Assembly (NCBI RefSeq): GCF_000739935.1
Contig: NZ_BBJU01000007.1
Location: forward strand, 620,001-684,000
Direction: 5' to 3'
DNA: 64,000 bases
DNA from: Agrobacterium rubi TR3 = NBRC 13261
GTDB lineage: Bacteria > Pseudomonadota > Alphaproteobacteria > Rhizobiales > Rhizobiaceae
Positions within the stretch are counted from its first letter, which is position 1. Every line of letters begins with the position of its first letter. The notes under the pieces were generated by a model that saw only the letters and a program-made list of their open reading frames with translations, was not told where the DNA came from and ran no database searches. A program made the translations under genes and the position numbers. Shown here one piece after another: positions 25,184-34,428 of the stretch.

Positions 25184-26230
25184 TTAAACCAGCGCTGCCA
25201 GCACGGCGGCTGTAATGGTGTCCGTCTTGTCCTTGCCGGGCACGGTGCCAATGCCCCTGGCCGTTGTTGCTTCGATGGCCGACATGATATCGGCTGCGGC
25301 TTGGCTTTCGCCGAGATGGTCGAGCATCATCGCGCCGGACCAGATAGCGGCGATGGGATTGGCAATGCCGAGATGGGCGATGTCGGGCGCCGAGCCATGT
25401 ACGGGCTCGAACATCGAGGGTGCCGTGCGATCAGGGTTGATGTTGGCCGAGGCCGCAAAGCCAAGCCCACCCTGAATGGCCGCACCCAGATCGGTCAGGA
25501 TGTCGCCGAACAGGTTGGATGCGACGACGACATCGAGGCTTTCCGGTGCCATGACCATGCGCGCTGCCATGGCATCGATATGATAATTCGTCACCTCCAC
25601 GTCAGGATATTCGGCGGCAATCTTCGCCGTCATCTCGTCCCAGAACACCATAGAATATTTCTGGGCGTTGGACTTGGTGATGGACGCAAGTTTCTTACGA
25701 CGGGAGCGTGCCTGCTCGAAGCCGAAACGCAGAATGCGCTCCACACCTGCACGGGTGAAGATCGAGGTTTCGACAGCGACTTCATCCGGCGTGCCGACAT
25801 GGACGCGGCCACCGGCACCGGAATATTCCCCTTCCGTGTTCTCACGGATGCAAAGAATATCGAAGCCTTCTTTCCTCAAGGGACCCTCGACGCCAGGCAG
25901 CAGACGGTGGGGGCGGATATTGGCATATTGCACGAAGGCCTTGCGGATGGGCAGCAGCAGACCGTGAAGCGAAACGGCGTCCGGCACCTCGGCTGGCCAA
26001 CCAACGGCACCCAATAAAATGGCGTCAAAGCTGCGCAGAGTTTCGATGCCATCTGATGGCATCATTGCGCCCGTTTCCTTGTAGAAGGCGCAGGACCATG
26101 GAAATGTCTTGCCCGTCAGCGTGAACGTTCCGTGCTTCTTGGCGGCAGCCTGCAACACAGCCCAGGCGGCGTCCGTCACGGCGGTGCCGATGCCGTCACC
26201 GGGAATGAGTGCGATGGAATGGTTTTTCAT
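25184..26230 (-). CDS. Tartrate/D-malate-type beta-decarboxylating dehydrogenase
   Basis: NAD-dependent oxidative decarboxylase of the isocitrate/isopropylmalate dehydrogenase family, 348 residues. Visible are IALIPGDGIG at the N-terminus, LLGAVGWP near 73, RENTEGEYSG near 128, the catalytic lysine in SITKSNAQKYS near 185, metal aspartates in NLFGDILTDLGAAI near 240, and EPVHGSAPDIAG-like EPVHGSAPDIAHLG near 270. The substrate loop matches TtuC/DmlA (tartrate, D-malate) rather than LeuB. The ATG at 26230 is preferred over a TTG two codons upstream. It lies in the operon between two aldehyde dehydrogenase genes. Confidence 0.84.
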   Translation of the reverse strand: MKNHSIALIPGDGIGTAVTDAAWAVLQAAAKKHGTFTLTGKTFPWSCAFYKETGAMMPSDGIETLRSFDAILLGAVGWPAEVPDAVSLHGLLLPIRKAFVQYANIRPHRLLPGVEGPLRKEGFDILCIRENTEGEYSGAGGRVHVGTPDEVAVETSIFTRAGVERILRFGFEQARSRRKKLASITKSNAQKYSMVFWDEMTAKIAAEYPDVEVTNYHIDAMAARMVMAPESLDVVVASNLFGDILTDLGAAIQGGLGFAASANINPDRTAPSMFEPVHGSAPDIAHLGIANPIAAIWSGAMMLDHLGESQAAADIMSAIEATTARGIGTVPGKDKTDTITAAVLAALV

Positions 26231-26244
26231 ATGCAATATCCGCT

Positions 26245-27708
26245 TTAGAGATCGATGAGAACACTTTTGGACTTCCGGTTCGCCATGTAGGCCTCACGCC
26301 CCAAATCCTTGCCGATGCCGGAGCTTTTATAGCCACCGGTTGGCAGAATATGGTCGCGAGAACGACCATAACGATTGACCCAGATCGTGCCCGCCTGCAA
26401 CCGCCTCGTGACGCGAATGGCGCGCGACAGATCACGCGTGAAAACGCCTGCCGCCAGACCGTATGTCGGATGATCGGCCAGGGCCAAAGCCTCTTCCTCA
26501 TCCTCGAATGTCTGCAACGTCAACACCGGCCCGAAGATTTCCTCGGTCACGGCAGGGGAATTCTGTGTCACGTTGCCGAGCAGCGTCGGCGCGTAAAAAT
26601 AGCCGTCGCGATCCATGATCTGCCCGCCCGTCAGACATTCCGCACCGGCACCGATCGCTGCACGCACGATGGCGTCGATCCGTTCGATCTGCTTTTGCGA
26701 AATGATCGGGCTGTACTGGGTTGTCTCATCCCATGTCGGACCGGTCTCGACCCGGCGCATAATAGTGGTGATCGCAGCGATGAGTTTCTCCGCAATCTCC
26801 TTGGCGACGATCAGCCGTGAACCTGCCACGCAGGCCTGGCCCGCATTGGAAATGATGCTTTGTGCGACAGCCTTGGCGGTGCGCTCTATATCGGCATCGG
26901 CAAAGACCACCTGCGGGCTCTTGCCGCCTAGCTCCAAAGTCATTGGCTTGATGCCGGTGCGGGCGATGTTCTGCATGATAGCGGCACCGGCGGCGGTTGA
27001 GCCGGTGAAGCTGACCTTGGAAATCTCCGTGTGGCCTGTGATGGCGGTGCCGGTCACCAAGCCATCGCCCAGAACGATGTTAATGAGCCCGGCAGGAATA
27101 CCCGCCTCGACCGAAAGCTCGGCAATGCGCAACGTCGAAAACGGCGTCATTTCGGATGGCTTTAGCACCACGGCATTGCCTGCCGCGAGCGCTGGCCCCA
27201 GCTTCCACCCGGCCATCGACAGCGGAAAATTCCACGGCGTGATGGCGCCCACGACACCATAGGGCTCGGTCATGATCATGCCGAGACTGGTGTCGGAGGT
27301 GGGGACGAGATCGCTGCCTTCCTTATCCGCAAATTCGGCAAAGAACCGGATTTGCTCGGCGGTCACAGCAATATCGCCCGCCACCAGATGCCCGACGGGC
27401 CGGGTGGAGGATACGGCCTCCAGCTTCGCCAGATATTCCGCATCCCGCTCGATCAGATCGGCCCAACGTTGCATGGCTCTGACACGGTCGCGCGGGCGCA
27501 CGCCGCCCCAATTGCTGGTTTTGAGTGCCGTTTTGCCGGTCTGAACCGCTTGATCCAACAGATCGGCGCTGGCCACAGGGCAATCACCGAATGCTGCGCC
27601 ATCCGACGGGCGGCGCATGGCAATGCCTTCGCTGGCGGCCACCCTTTCCCCGCCGATGAAATGATAATGCGGCAGCGAAATCGTGTCGGGATCAAAACTG
27701 AGCGTCAT
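26245..27708 (-). CDS. Aldehyde dehydrogenase
   Basis: NAD(P)-dependent aldehyde dehydrogenase, 487 residues, complete. It shows TPWNFPLSMAGWKLGPALAA near 155, coenzyme loop FTGSTAAGAAI near 230, base in LELGGKSPQ near 252, the catalytic cysteine in GQACVAG near 287, and EEIFGPV near 385. The active-site sequence resembles betaine/aminoaldehyde-type dehydrogenases more than GabD, so it probably handles a different aldehyde from the other dehydrogenase of the operon. Gaps of 13 and 14 nt to its neighbours indicate one transcript. Exact substrate unknown. Confidence 0.85.
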   Translation of the reverse strand: MTLSFDPDTISLPHYHFIGGERVAASEGIAMRRPSDGAAFGDCPVASADLLDQAVQTGKTALKTSNWGGVRPRDRVRAMQRWADLIERDAEYLAKLEAVSSTRPVGHLVAGDIAVTAEQIRFFAEFADKEGSDLVPTSDTSLGMIMTEPYGVVGAITPWNFPLSMAGWKLGPALAAGNAVVLKPSEMTPFSTLRIAELSVEAGIPAGLINIVLGDGLVTGTAITGHTEISKVSFTGSTAAGAAIMQNIARTGIKPMTLELGGKSPQVVFADADIERTAKAVAQSIISNAGQACVAGSRLIVAKEIAEKLIAAITTIMRRVETGPTWDETTQYSPIISQKQIERIDAIVRAAIGAGAECLTGGQIMDRDGYFYAPTLLGNVTQNSPAVTEEIFGPVLTLQTFEDEEEALALADHPTYGLAAGVFTRDLSRAIRVTRRLQAGTIWVNRYGRSRDHILPTGGYKSSGIGKDLGREAYMANRKSKSVLIDL

Positions 27709-27721
27709 GGCTTTGCGCCCC

Positions 27722-28084
27722 CTATGCCGGGTCCGTCACGGTCACGTAAATCTTGCGAACCGTCTCGATGGTGCGCCAGACGCCGACGAAACCGGGCTTC
27801 ATCATAAAACTGTCTCCGGCGCGGTAGGTAACGGTTTCGCCATCTTTTTCTTCCAACTCGATGACGCCGGAAATGATGTGGCAGAACTCGTAGGTCGTAC
27901 CTTTGATGGAATGCGTCTCGCCGGGCGTGGCTTCCCATATGCCGGTGTGAACGGTGCCATCGCGGCAATCATCCAGCGCCCAGGTCTTGAAGGATGGATT
28001 GCCGGAAATAAGCCGCTCCGGCGTCGGCTTTGCCTCCTTCGGCGTGGTCTGCGGGTTGGTATCGATACGGGTAATCAGCGACAT
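27722..28084 (-). CDS. Small cupin-domain protein (Cupin_3/DUF861 type)
   Basis: A 120-residue protein that is essentially one cupin barrel. Motif 1 appears as GETHSIKGTTYEFCHIISGVIEL (in two overlapping parts, residues about 55-77) and motif 2 as YRAGDSFMMKPGFVGVWRT near 90-108. It resembles the Cupin_3 proteins found beside oxidoreductases of amino-acid and ureide catabolism. No catalytic assignment can be made; a binding, isomerase or sensor role is possible. AAAGGACATTCC precedes the ATG. It lies within the six-gene operon, 21 nt after the hydroxyacid dehydrogenase. Confidence 0.8.
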   Translation of the reverse strand: MSLITRIDTNPQTTPKEAKPTPERLISGNPSFKTWALDDCRDGTVHTGIWEATPGETHSIKGTTYEFCHIISGVIELEEKDGETVTYRAGDSFMMKPGFVGVWRTIETVRKIYVTVTDPA

Positions 28085-28105
28085 GGAATGTCCTTTCTGT
28101 GATGG

Positions 28106-29029
28106 TCAGTAGCCGCGGCTGCGGTCGATGAGGCCGATGGGATCAAGGCCGTTTGTGTGTCGGCGGATGTTGTCGATGACGGCCATCGCTGCCGTTTCCG
28201 GCTGGGTGACGGAGGCGATGTGCGGGGTGATGATGACGCTGGGGTGCGTCCAAAGCGGGTGGTCAGCTGGCAGCGGCTCCGGGTCGGTCACGTCGAGCAT
28301 GGCACCGGACAAATGGCCGCTGTCGAGTGCGTCGATCAACGCGGCTTGATCAAGCTGCGGGCCGCGTCCGGCATGGATGAGGGCCGCTCCAGTTGGTAGC
28401 TTTGCAAACAGGTCGGCATTCAGAAACCCGCGCGTCTCAGGCGTCAGCGGCAGCAGGCAGATCAAAATGTCTATGTGTGCCAGAAAACCGTCGAGTTGAT
28501 CTGCGCCATGGTGGCAGGTCACGCCGTCTATGGTGTGGGCGCTGCGGCTCCAGCCGGCGAGAGGAAAGCCGAAGGGTTTCAGCCGCTCCAGAACCGCTTT
28601 GCCGAGATGGCCGAGGCCCAGCACGCCGACACGTCGCTCCTGCGCCTGCTTGACCGGCTGCGCTGTCCATTCCGCGCGTTTCTGTTGCGCCAGATAGTCG
28701 GGCAGACGGCGGTGGAGCGCCAGAACACCGAGCGTCACATATTCCTGCATCATCCTGATGATGCCGTCTTCCACCATGCGCACCAGCTTGACATGGGCGG
28801 GCAGCGCTGACGTATCGAACTGGTCGATACCGGCACCAATGGAAAACAAAATCGCGAGGTTTGTATAGCGCGCAAGATCAGATGGCGCCGTCCAGGTGAT
28901 GATGTAACGCACGCGTTCAGGATCGACGGACGCCGGATCGGACGCAAACGGCACCTCTGGCAATTCCCGTGCGAAAAGCTCGGCGAAGATTTTCGCCCTT
29001 GCTGCGTCGGAATTGAACAGAAATGTCAT
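28106..29029 (-). CDS. D-2-hydroxyacid dehydrogenase (GhrA-like)
   Basis: NAD(P)-dependent reductase/dehydrogenase of 307 residues, similar to glyoxylate/hydroxypyruvate reductase A. It has the dinucleotide fold [13 protein letters not shown] near residue 137, the substrate arginine in [10 protein letters not shown] near 230, the acidic partner in [11 protein letters not shown] near 255, and the catalytic histidine in [12 protein letters not shown] near 278. The ATG at 29029 follows a GAGGG ribosome site; the longer frame to 29110 lacks support. In the operon it could interconvert a 2-keto and a D-2-hydroxy acid feeding the tartrate/D-malate-type dehydrogenase. Confidence 0.85.
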   Translation of the reverse strand: MTFLFNSDAARAKIFAELFARELPEVPFASDPASVDPERVRYIITWTAPSDLARYTNLAILFSIGAGIDQFDTSALPAHVKLVRMVEDGIIRMMQEYVTLGVLALHRRLPDYLAQQKRAEWTAQPVKQAQERRVGVLGLGHLGKAVLERLKPFGFPLAGWSRSAHTIDGVTCHHGADQLDGFLAHIDILICLLPLTPETRGFLNADLFAKLPTGAALIHAGRGPQLDQAALIDALDSGHLSGAMLDVTDPEPLPADHPLWTHPSVIITPHIASVTQPETAAMAVIDNIRRHTNGLDPIGLIDRSRGY

Positions 29030-29121
29030 GGGCAACCCTCGTCTTCGATCGTCCAAAGGTGGCGTATTTCCAACGGCAGGATGCACTGAAGCGGCGATGG
29101 CTCGCAGCACATCTGACCGAT

Positions 29122-30246
29122 TCAGCCACTCAACCGAGCTCCAAGGCTCACGAGCATGCTGCGGCAGGCAGTGAGTTCATCGCGGGTAATGAACTCGTTA
29201 GCCTTGTGGGCGCGGGCGATATCGCTGGGACCGCAGATAATGCTGTCGATACCGGCCGCCTGGTAAAGCCCCGCTTCCGTGCCGTAGCTCACCGCTGGCA
29301 ACGGCTCGATGCCGGTCAACTCATGCATAAGGGCGGTGAGCGAAGCATCAGCGGCAAGAGACAGAGCCGGATATTCGCTCAACGTGTCGAGCGTCACATC
29401 GAAACCGGTAGCCCGCAGCGCCTCTGTCGCTTTGCGCAATGGCTCGAGCAGCTCAGCCGGCAAAACACCTGATATCGCCCTTGCCTCTATATCTGCGACA
29501 CACAGATCGGGAATGATGTTGACGGCCTGTCCGCCGCTGATCGTGCCGACCTGAAGCGAGGAGTAGGGCGGCTCAAAATTGCTGTCGAAAGGGCCTTGGG
29601 TCAGAGCATTTGCCGCCTTCACGGCACGTGTCAGGATCTCGCTCATGGCATGAATGGCATTCAGGCCCTGATCGGGCCGCGACGAATGGCCCGAGCGACC
29701 GTGGATTGTGATACGCGCTGCTGCCTTGCCCTTATGGGCGCGAATGGCGTGCAACCCGCTCGGCTCTCCCACGATGCACATCTCCGGAAGCGCGCACAGT
29801 GTGGGAATGATTTTGATGAGGTGCGGCACGCCCTTGCAACCCGCTTCCTCGTCATAGGAAAAGGCAAGATGTACGGGCCGTTTCAATGGCATTTTCGCAA
29901 ACTCAGGCAGAGCAGCGAGAGCGCAGGCCAAAAAGCCCTTCATGTCGCTGGTACCGCGTCCGTACAGCTTGTCGCCTTCGGCACGCAGGCCGAAGGGGTC
30001 GCTCGACCAGTCAGCTTCAGCAGCCGGAACGACATCCATATGCCCGGAGAGAATGACACCCGGCACGTCCTTCGGGCCGATAGTGGCGAACAGGTTGGAG
30101 CGATCACCCTCTGGCCCCAAAGCGATCGTCACCTCCGCACCGTGGCTTCTGGCGTATTCGGCAATCCACTGCACGATATCCGCATTGGGCTGCCCCACCA
30201 CCGAGGGAAACGACACCAATCGTTCCAATATATCGAGTTCCGTCAT
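29122..30246 (-). CDS. M20-family deacylase, ArgE (acetylornithine deacetylase) type
   Basis: Zinc-dependent amidohydrolase of 374 residues, first gene of the catabolic operon. Metal-site motifs in order: SGHMDVVP (about 67-74), GRGTSDMKG (about 96-104), [10 protein letters not shown] (about 130, with the general-base glutamate), GEPS near 160, and a late histidine in RAHKANE near 352. A dimerisation/lid domain lies between (about 175-285). True ArgE acts on N-acetylornithine, but its place in a catabolic operon next to an acetyltransferase gene suggests an N-acyl amino acid or acylated amine. It is divergent from the second GNAT paralog over 196 bp. Confidence 0.85.
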   Translation of the reverse strand: MTELDILERLVSFPSVVGQPNADIVQWIAEYARSHGAEVTIALGPEGDRSNLFATIGPKDVPGVILSGHMDVVPAAEADWSSDPFGLRAEGDKLYGRGTSDMKGFLACALAALPEFAKMPLKRPVHLAFSYDEEAGCKGVPHLIKIIPTLCALPEMCIVGEPSGLHAIRAHKGKAAARITIHGRSGHSSRPDQGLNAIHAMSEILTRAVKAANALTQGPFDSNFEPPYSSLQVGTISGGQAVNIIPDLCVADIEARAISGVLPAELLEPLRKATEALRATGFDVTLDTLSEYPALSLAADASLTALMHELTGIEPLPAVSYGTEAGLYQAAGIDSIICGPSDIARAHKANEFITRDELTACRSMLVSLGARLSG

Positions 30247-30442
30247 ATCAGCTCCGCGCTCTTTTCAGACAAGCTAGAGACTTTGCGAACCAAAATACGC
30301 CGAAAGCCTCTTCGCTTTAGTGGATACTGCTGAAAGTCCGGCGAATTCGGCTGAAATATTTGGTGTGGATGCCGTAATTCTGGACGACGGATTTAACATG
30401 CAGGGACGCTCATGGCGCACGAAGCCTGTACAAGGGGGCGCG

Positions 30443-31339
30443 GTGGATCATCACGACACCATACAGCTTGAAGCCTTTGAACTGACGCTCGACGATATCG
30501 CCGGTGCCGATATTGAAAAGCTGCATGCTCTGTCGGTCGGCGTCGGCTGGCCGCACCGTCCCAAGGACTGGCAGATGCTTCTGGATAACGGCAACGGTGT
30601 GGTCGCCGTGGATTCCATCGGTCGTCTCGCAGGCTCGGCCATGTGGTTCGATTTCGGCGCTAGTTTTTCCACGATCGGCATGGTCATCACCCCGCCCCGG
30701 CTTCAGGCCAGAGGTGCGGGAAGCTGGATGATGCTGCATGTGATGCAGCAGGCGGGGAAGCGGCAATTCGGGCTGAACGCCACGCGTGCGGCCAAGCGTC
30801 TCTATCAGTCTATGGGTTTTGCAATCGAAAAAACCGTGTTTCAGTGTCAGGGGGAGGCGACGCCGGTTTCCGCTCCACCGCTCTCGGGCGGGGCCACGCT
30901 GCGTGCACTGACATCAGGCGATGTCGCGGCAATCCTTGCACTCGATGCGAAGGCTTTTGGTGCCAGTCGTGAGACGCTTTTCAACTCGCTGCTGCCGGTT
31001 TCCAAAGGTGTGGTGTTGGTGCGTGGCCAGCGCATCGAAGCCTTCTCGCTCTGTCGCCGTTTCGGGCGTGGCGCATTGATCGGCCCGGTAGTGGCGCTCA
31101 ATGAAGCCGATGCCATCGCCGTCACCCACCCGCATGTGGTGGATCATGCCGGGCAGTTTCTGCGGCTCGATACGCGAGAGGAAAGCGGCGCTTTCCCGCA
31201 ATATCTCGCACGCTCCGGCATTGCCGTCTTCGATACGGTGACCACCATGTCCCTGGGTGGACGCTGGATGCGGGAGAGCGAAGACGCGCAGGGCCTTGAG
31301 CCGAAGACCTGGGCGCTTGCCAGCCAGGCGTTTGGGTAA
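30443..31339 (+). CDS. Double-domain GNAT acetyltransferase (YitH type), paralog 2
   Basis: Acetyl-CoA-dependent acetyltransferase of 298 residues and paralog of 20550-21383. Shared blocks are the N-terminal WPHR, LYQ..GF, the C-terminal RRFGRGALIGPVVA, GQFLRLDTREE, and the end TWALASQAFG. I chose a GTG start at 30443 because AAGGGGG lies 4 nt upstream and the length then matches the paralog's N-terminus; ATGs at 30320 and 30398 would add residues with no counterpart. The acetyl-CoA loop is degenerate here (PRLQARGAGSWMM, where the paralog has AMRGLGIGKRLM). It is divergent from the M20 deacylase operon, so acetylation and deacetylation of a shared metabolite is a possible theme. Confidence 0.8.
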   Translation: MDHHDTIQLEAFELTLDDIAGADIEKLHALSVGVGWPHRPKDWQMLLDNGNGVVAVDSIGRLAGSAMWFDFGASFSTIGMVITPPRLQARGAGSWMMLHVMQQAGKRQFGLNATRAAKRLYQSMGFAIEKTVFQCQGEATPVSAPPLSGGATLRALTSGDVAAILALDAKAFGASRETLFNSLLPVSKGVVLVRGQRIEAFSLCRRFGRGALIGPVVALNEADAIAVTHPHVVDHAGQFLRLDTREESGAFPQYLARSGIAVFDTVTTMSLGGRWMRESEDAQGLEPKTWALASQAFG

Positions 31340-31357
31340 GCGGGTATGAAACGGAAA

Positions 31358-31389
31358 AAGGCTGCATCCGCTAGAGGGAATGCAGCCTT
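31358..31389. terminator. Hairpin terminator between convergent genes
   Basis: AAGGCTGCAT and ATGCAGCCTT form a 10-bp perfect stem around a 12-nt loop. Flanking A- and T-rich stretches allow action on both strands, after the acetyltransferase (+) and the beta-galactosidase (-). Confidence 0.75.
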
Positions 31390-31405
31390 CTAAATTGTTG
31401 AAATA

Positions 31406-33337
31406 TCAGTCTTTCCAAATGGATACGGCCTGCGGTTCCAGCACCTTGTTGCCAAGCGCCATTGTTAAACCTTCCGGTACAGTCCAGTCCTCAGTGCCAT
31501 AGTTGAACGCAAAGGTGAGGTTGCCGCGACGGCGGATGCGGATGGTGTCCGGCAAGGCTATGGTCTTGAGACCCGCCTTTTTAGCCGCCAGTGCCAGCAC
31601 GTTGGACAGCAGCGTCTCATCCGCCCAGCAGGCGAGATAGAGCATATTGCCGCTCTCCGTCAGGGCTGGATCGCCATTGGCAAAGCGGGCGACGACATTG
31701 GAGGATGTCTGGACGGTTTCGCGCCAACGGACGGCCGCGCCGGAGACGTCTCCAGACACGGCGTCGTATAGGCCGGGGCGCAGAGTGGACACCTGAATGA
31801 CACGGTTGCCCGTGCGCTCACCCAACGGTCCCGGCGGCAGGTTCTTCGGGATGACGAAGTTGCGGTCGCGTGAGCCGGTGCGCGCGCCGATAAGGATCTG
31901 GCCAGTCGCTTTGGCAAGAGCCGCTTGCGTCGCCTCATCGACTTCCGTCATGCAGGGCACCACGACAAGAGGATAGCCTTCGAGGGAATCGCCTGGACGC
32001 ACGAAATCGATATTCAGACCAAGGCGGCGTAGGCTCTCGTACCAGCGGAAGCAGAGTTCCTCGTAACGGAAATCCTTGCCCTGTGGCTGGATATTCGTCG
32101 TCCAATAGCTCTGATAGTCGAACACAAGCGCAACCTGCGCCTTGCCACTTTCCGGCAAGTCACCGAATGCCGCTAGCTCCTTACCAACCCGCTGCGCTTC
32201 CAACCCACCGGGGGAAAGCTCGTCCAGGCCGGACATGTTGAGACCGGCATGCATCTGTTCCTGCGCAAAGGGAGCCTGACGCCAGCGGAAGTAGCTGACG
32301 ACTTCGGCGCCGTGGGCCAGCGCTTCCCATGTCCACAAACGTACCATGCCGGGCTTCGGCACCGGGTTCCACGGTGCCCAGTTGACCGGGCCGGGTTGCT
32401 GTTCCATGACCCAGAAACGACCTTTGCCGACACCGCGATAAAGGTCGTGGTGGTAAGGCGCGATATCGGGATGCGAGGTTTCGGCCCAGCGATTGCGCTC
32501 TTCTTCCGTGAACGGAAATTTCTCGACAAAGCCGATCGGGTAGCTGTCCCAGGATGCGAGATCGAGATTATCGCCGACCTTGAAGTGGTCGAAATCCGAA
32601 ACGAAGCCCATGAAATTATGGGTGATCCAGCGACCGGGCGAATGCTTGCGAATGATGTCGCACTGCATCTTGTCATAGGCGGCGACCTGATCGGACTGGA
32701 AGCGCCAGAAATCGAGGCGCGTCGCCGGGTTGGGTTCCGTCACCGTCAGGTTCGGCAGCGAAACATCATCGAAACTCTTCAGCTCCATCGACCAGAAAAC
32801 CGAGCCCCAGGCTTCGTTCAACTGATCCGGCGACTGGTAGCGCAGGCGCAGCCATTGCTTGAACTGCTTCAGGTCTTCAGGGCCCCAGGACGCGGTGGTG
32901 TCGTGGCAGCCATATTCGTTGTCCGTCTGCCAGCCAACCAAGCCGGGATGCTCGCCATAACGCTTGGCGATGATCTCGACGATGCGCGCGCTTTCGCGCC
33001 ACCATGTTTGCGAGGAAAACGTATAGTGGCGGCGCGAGCCGAAGCCGCGAACCTTGCCGTCTTCGCCATAGGGCAGGATGTCAGGATGCTCATCCACCAG
33101 CCATTTCGGGGGCGTGGCGGTGGGCGTTCCCAGCACAACCTTCAGGCCTGCGGCATGCAGCACATCCATGGCGCGGTCCAGCCATTCGAAATGGAAGTTG
33201 TCGCGGGATGATTCCAGCCGCGACCATGCGAATTCGCCGATGCGCACAAAGGAGATGCCGAGTTCTCGCATGCGGCGTGCGTCTTCAGCCCAGCGGCTTT
33301 CGTCCCAGTGTTCGGGATAGTAACATACACCCAGCAT
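31406..33337 (-). CDS. GH42 beta-galactosidase
   Basis: Glycoside hydrolase family 42 enzyme of 643 residues that removes beta-linked galactose from oligosaccharides. The N-terminus [19 protein letters not shown] is typical of GH42. The acid/base glutamate is in GWQTDNEYGCH near residue 140 and the nucleophile glutamate in WVMEQQPGPVNW near 302. Trimerisation and C-terminal beta domains follow. There is no signal peptide, so it is cytoplasmic and acts on imported sugar. Its ATG shares one base with the stop of the importer ATPase gene (TAATG), giving strict coupling. It is the last gene of the galactoside operon. Confidence 0.9.
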   Translation of the reverse strand: MLGVCYYPEHWDESRWAEDARRMRELGISFVRIGEFAWSRLESSRDNFHFEWLDRAMDVLHAAGLKVVLGTPTATPPKWLVDEHPDILPYGEDGKVRGFGSRRHYTFSSQTWWRESARIVEIIAKRYGEHPGLVGWQTDNEYGCHDTTASWGPEDLKQFKQWLRLRYQSPDQLNEAWGSVFWSMELKSFDDVSLPNLTVTEPNPATRLDFWRFQSDQVAAYDKMQCDIIRKHSPGRWITHNFMGFVSDFDHFKVGDNLDLASWDSYPIGFVEKFPFTEEERNRWAETSHPDIAPYHHDLYRGVGKGRFWVMEQQPGPVNWAPWNPVPKPGMVRLWTWEALAHGAEVVSYFRWRQAPFAQEQMHAGLNMSGLDELSPGGLEAQRVGKELAAFGDLPESGKAQVALVFDYQSYWTTNIQPQGKDFRYEELCFRWYESLRRLGLNIDFVRPGDSLEGYPLVVVPCMTEVDEATQAALAKATGQILIGARTGSRDRNFVIPKNLPPGPLGERTGNRVIQVSTLRPGLYDAVSGDVSGAAVRWRETVQTSSNVVARFANGDPALTESGNMLYLACWADETLLSNVLALAAKKAGLKTIALPDTIRIRRRGNLTFAFNYGTEDWTVPEGLTMALGNKVLEPQAVSIWKD

Positions 33338-34428
33338 TATCGCGTCAAATCCCCGTTGATGATGGCACGGCCTTGCCCGTCGAACACGTGGCAGGCCCTA
33401 GCATTGATGCCGAGTTTCAGTGTGTCGCCCGGTTTGGCACTGGCCAGACCATCGGCCTTCACCGATATTTCCGAACCATCGGCCAACTCGACAAAGAACA
33501 GCGTTTCTGAGCCGAGATACTCTGCGAGCTTCACGGTGCCTTCGAGAACGACATCACCCTCACCAGTCGCGCTGATATGCTCTGGGCGAATGCCGATGGA
33601 CGCGTCCGTGAGTGCGGAACCGTCTGGACCATCAAGAGCAAGCGTCACGTGTCCGGGCAGCGTCACAATAATTTTGCCACTCTCGCTCTTTGCCGGGACT
33701 TTCAGCACATTCATTTTCGGCGAACCGATGAAGCCTGCCACGAAGAGGTTGGCGGGACGGTGATAGAGTTCCAGCGGCGTGCCAACTTGCTCGATCTTGC
33801 CCGCAGAGAGAACCACGATTTTGTCGGCCATGGTCATGGCTTCCACCTGATCGTGGGTCACGTAGATCATCGTCGCCTTCAGGTCCTGATGCAGCTTGGA
33901 AAGTTCGCCGCGCATCTGCACACGCAAGGCGGCATCGAGGTTGGATAGTGGTTCATCAAACAGGAAGACTTCCGGGTTGCGAACGATGGCGCGACCGATG
34001 GCGACACGCTGGCGCTGACCACCGGAAAGCTGGCCCGGCTTGCGTTGCAGCAGCGGCTCAAGCTGCAACAGTTTGGCTGCATGGGCTGTGCGCTCGGCGA
34101 TCATATCCTTGGAATGGCCGGTCATGCGCAGCCCGAAGCCGATGTTCTCAGCCACGGTCATGTGTGGATAGAGCGCGTAGGACTGGAACACCATGGCGAC
34201 GCCCCGCTCGGATGGGCCGATCTTGGTCATGTCCTGCCCGCCGATGGACAGCGCGCCGGAGGTGATCTGCTCGAGACCGGCAATCATCCGCAGCAACGTT
34301 GATTTTCCGCAGCCGGAGGGGCCGACGAAGACGCAGAACTCGCCGTCTTTCACGTCGAGATCGACGCCTTTGATGACGCTGAGTGCGCCAAACTCTTTCT
34401 TGACGTTGCGCAGGCTTACGTCAGCCAT
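33337..34428 (-). CDS. Carbohydrate ABC importer ATPase (UgpC/MsmX/LacK type)
   Basis: Cytoplasmic ATPase of a CUT1 sugar importer, 363 residues. Walker [10 protein letters not shown] (about 36-44), Q-loop [12 protein letters not shown], signature [15 protein letters not shown] near 134, Walker [13 protein letters not shown] near 155 and switch histidine in VTHDQVEAM. The C-terminal third is the TOBE/OB regulatory domain, ending in [10 protein letters not shown]. It serves the two permeases encoded upstream. Its start overlaps the alpha-galactosidase stop by 8 nt, and its stop overlaps the beta-galactosidase ATG. Confidence 0.93.
   Translation of the reverse strand: MADVSLRNVKKEFGALSVIKGVDLDVKDGEFCVFVGPSGCGKSTLLRMIAGLEQITSGALSIGGQDMTKIGPSERGVAMVFQSYALYPHMTVAENIGFGLRMTGHSKDMIAERTAHAAKLLQLEPLLQRKPGQLSGGQRQRVAIGRAIVRNPEVFLFDEPLSNLDAALRVQMRGELSKLHQDLKATMIYVTHDQVEAMTMADKIVVLSAGKIEQVGTPLELYHRPANLFVAGFIGSPKMNVLKVPAKSESGKIIVTLPGHVTLALDGPDGSALTDASIGIRPEHISATGEGDVVLEGTVKLAEYLGSETLFFVELADGSEISVKADGLASAKPGDTLKLGINARACHVFDGQGRAIINGDLTR

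Noticed and set aside
24824-26017. 397-codon plus-strand frame across the gabD and tartrate-type dehydrogenase genes
   Set aside because: Spans two well-supported minus-strand genes and resembles no family.
30247-30442. Additional Lrp-like site in the argE-type/GNAT divergent region
   Set aside because: The best match (CTGAAATATTTGGTG) fits only 11 of 15 positions and is not palindromic; too weak to include in the regulon.
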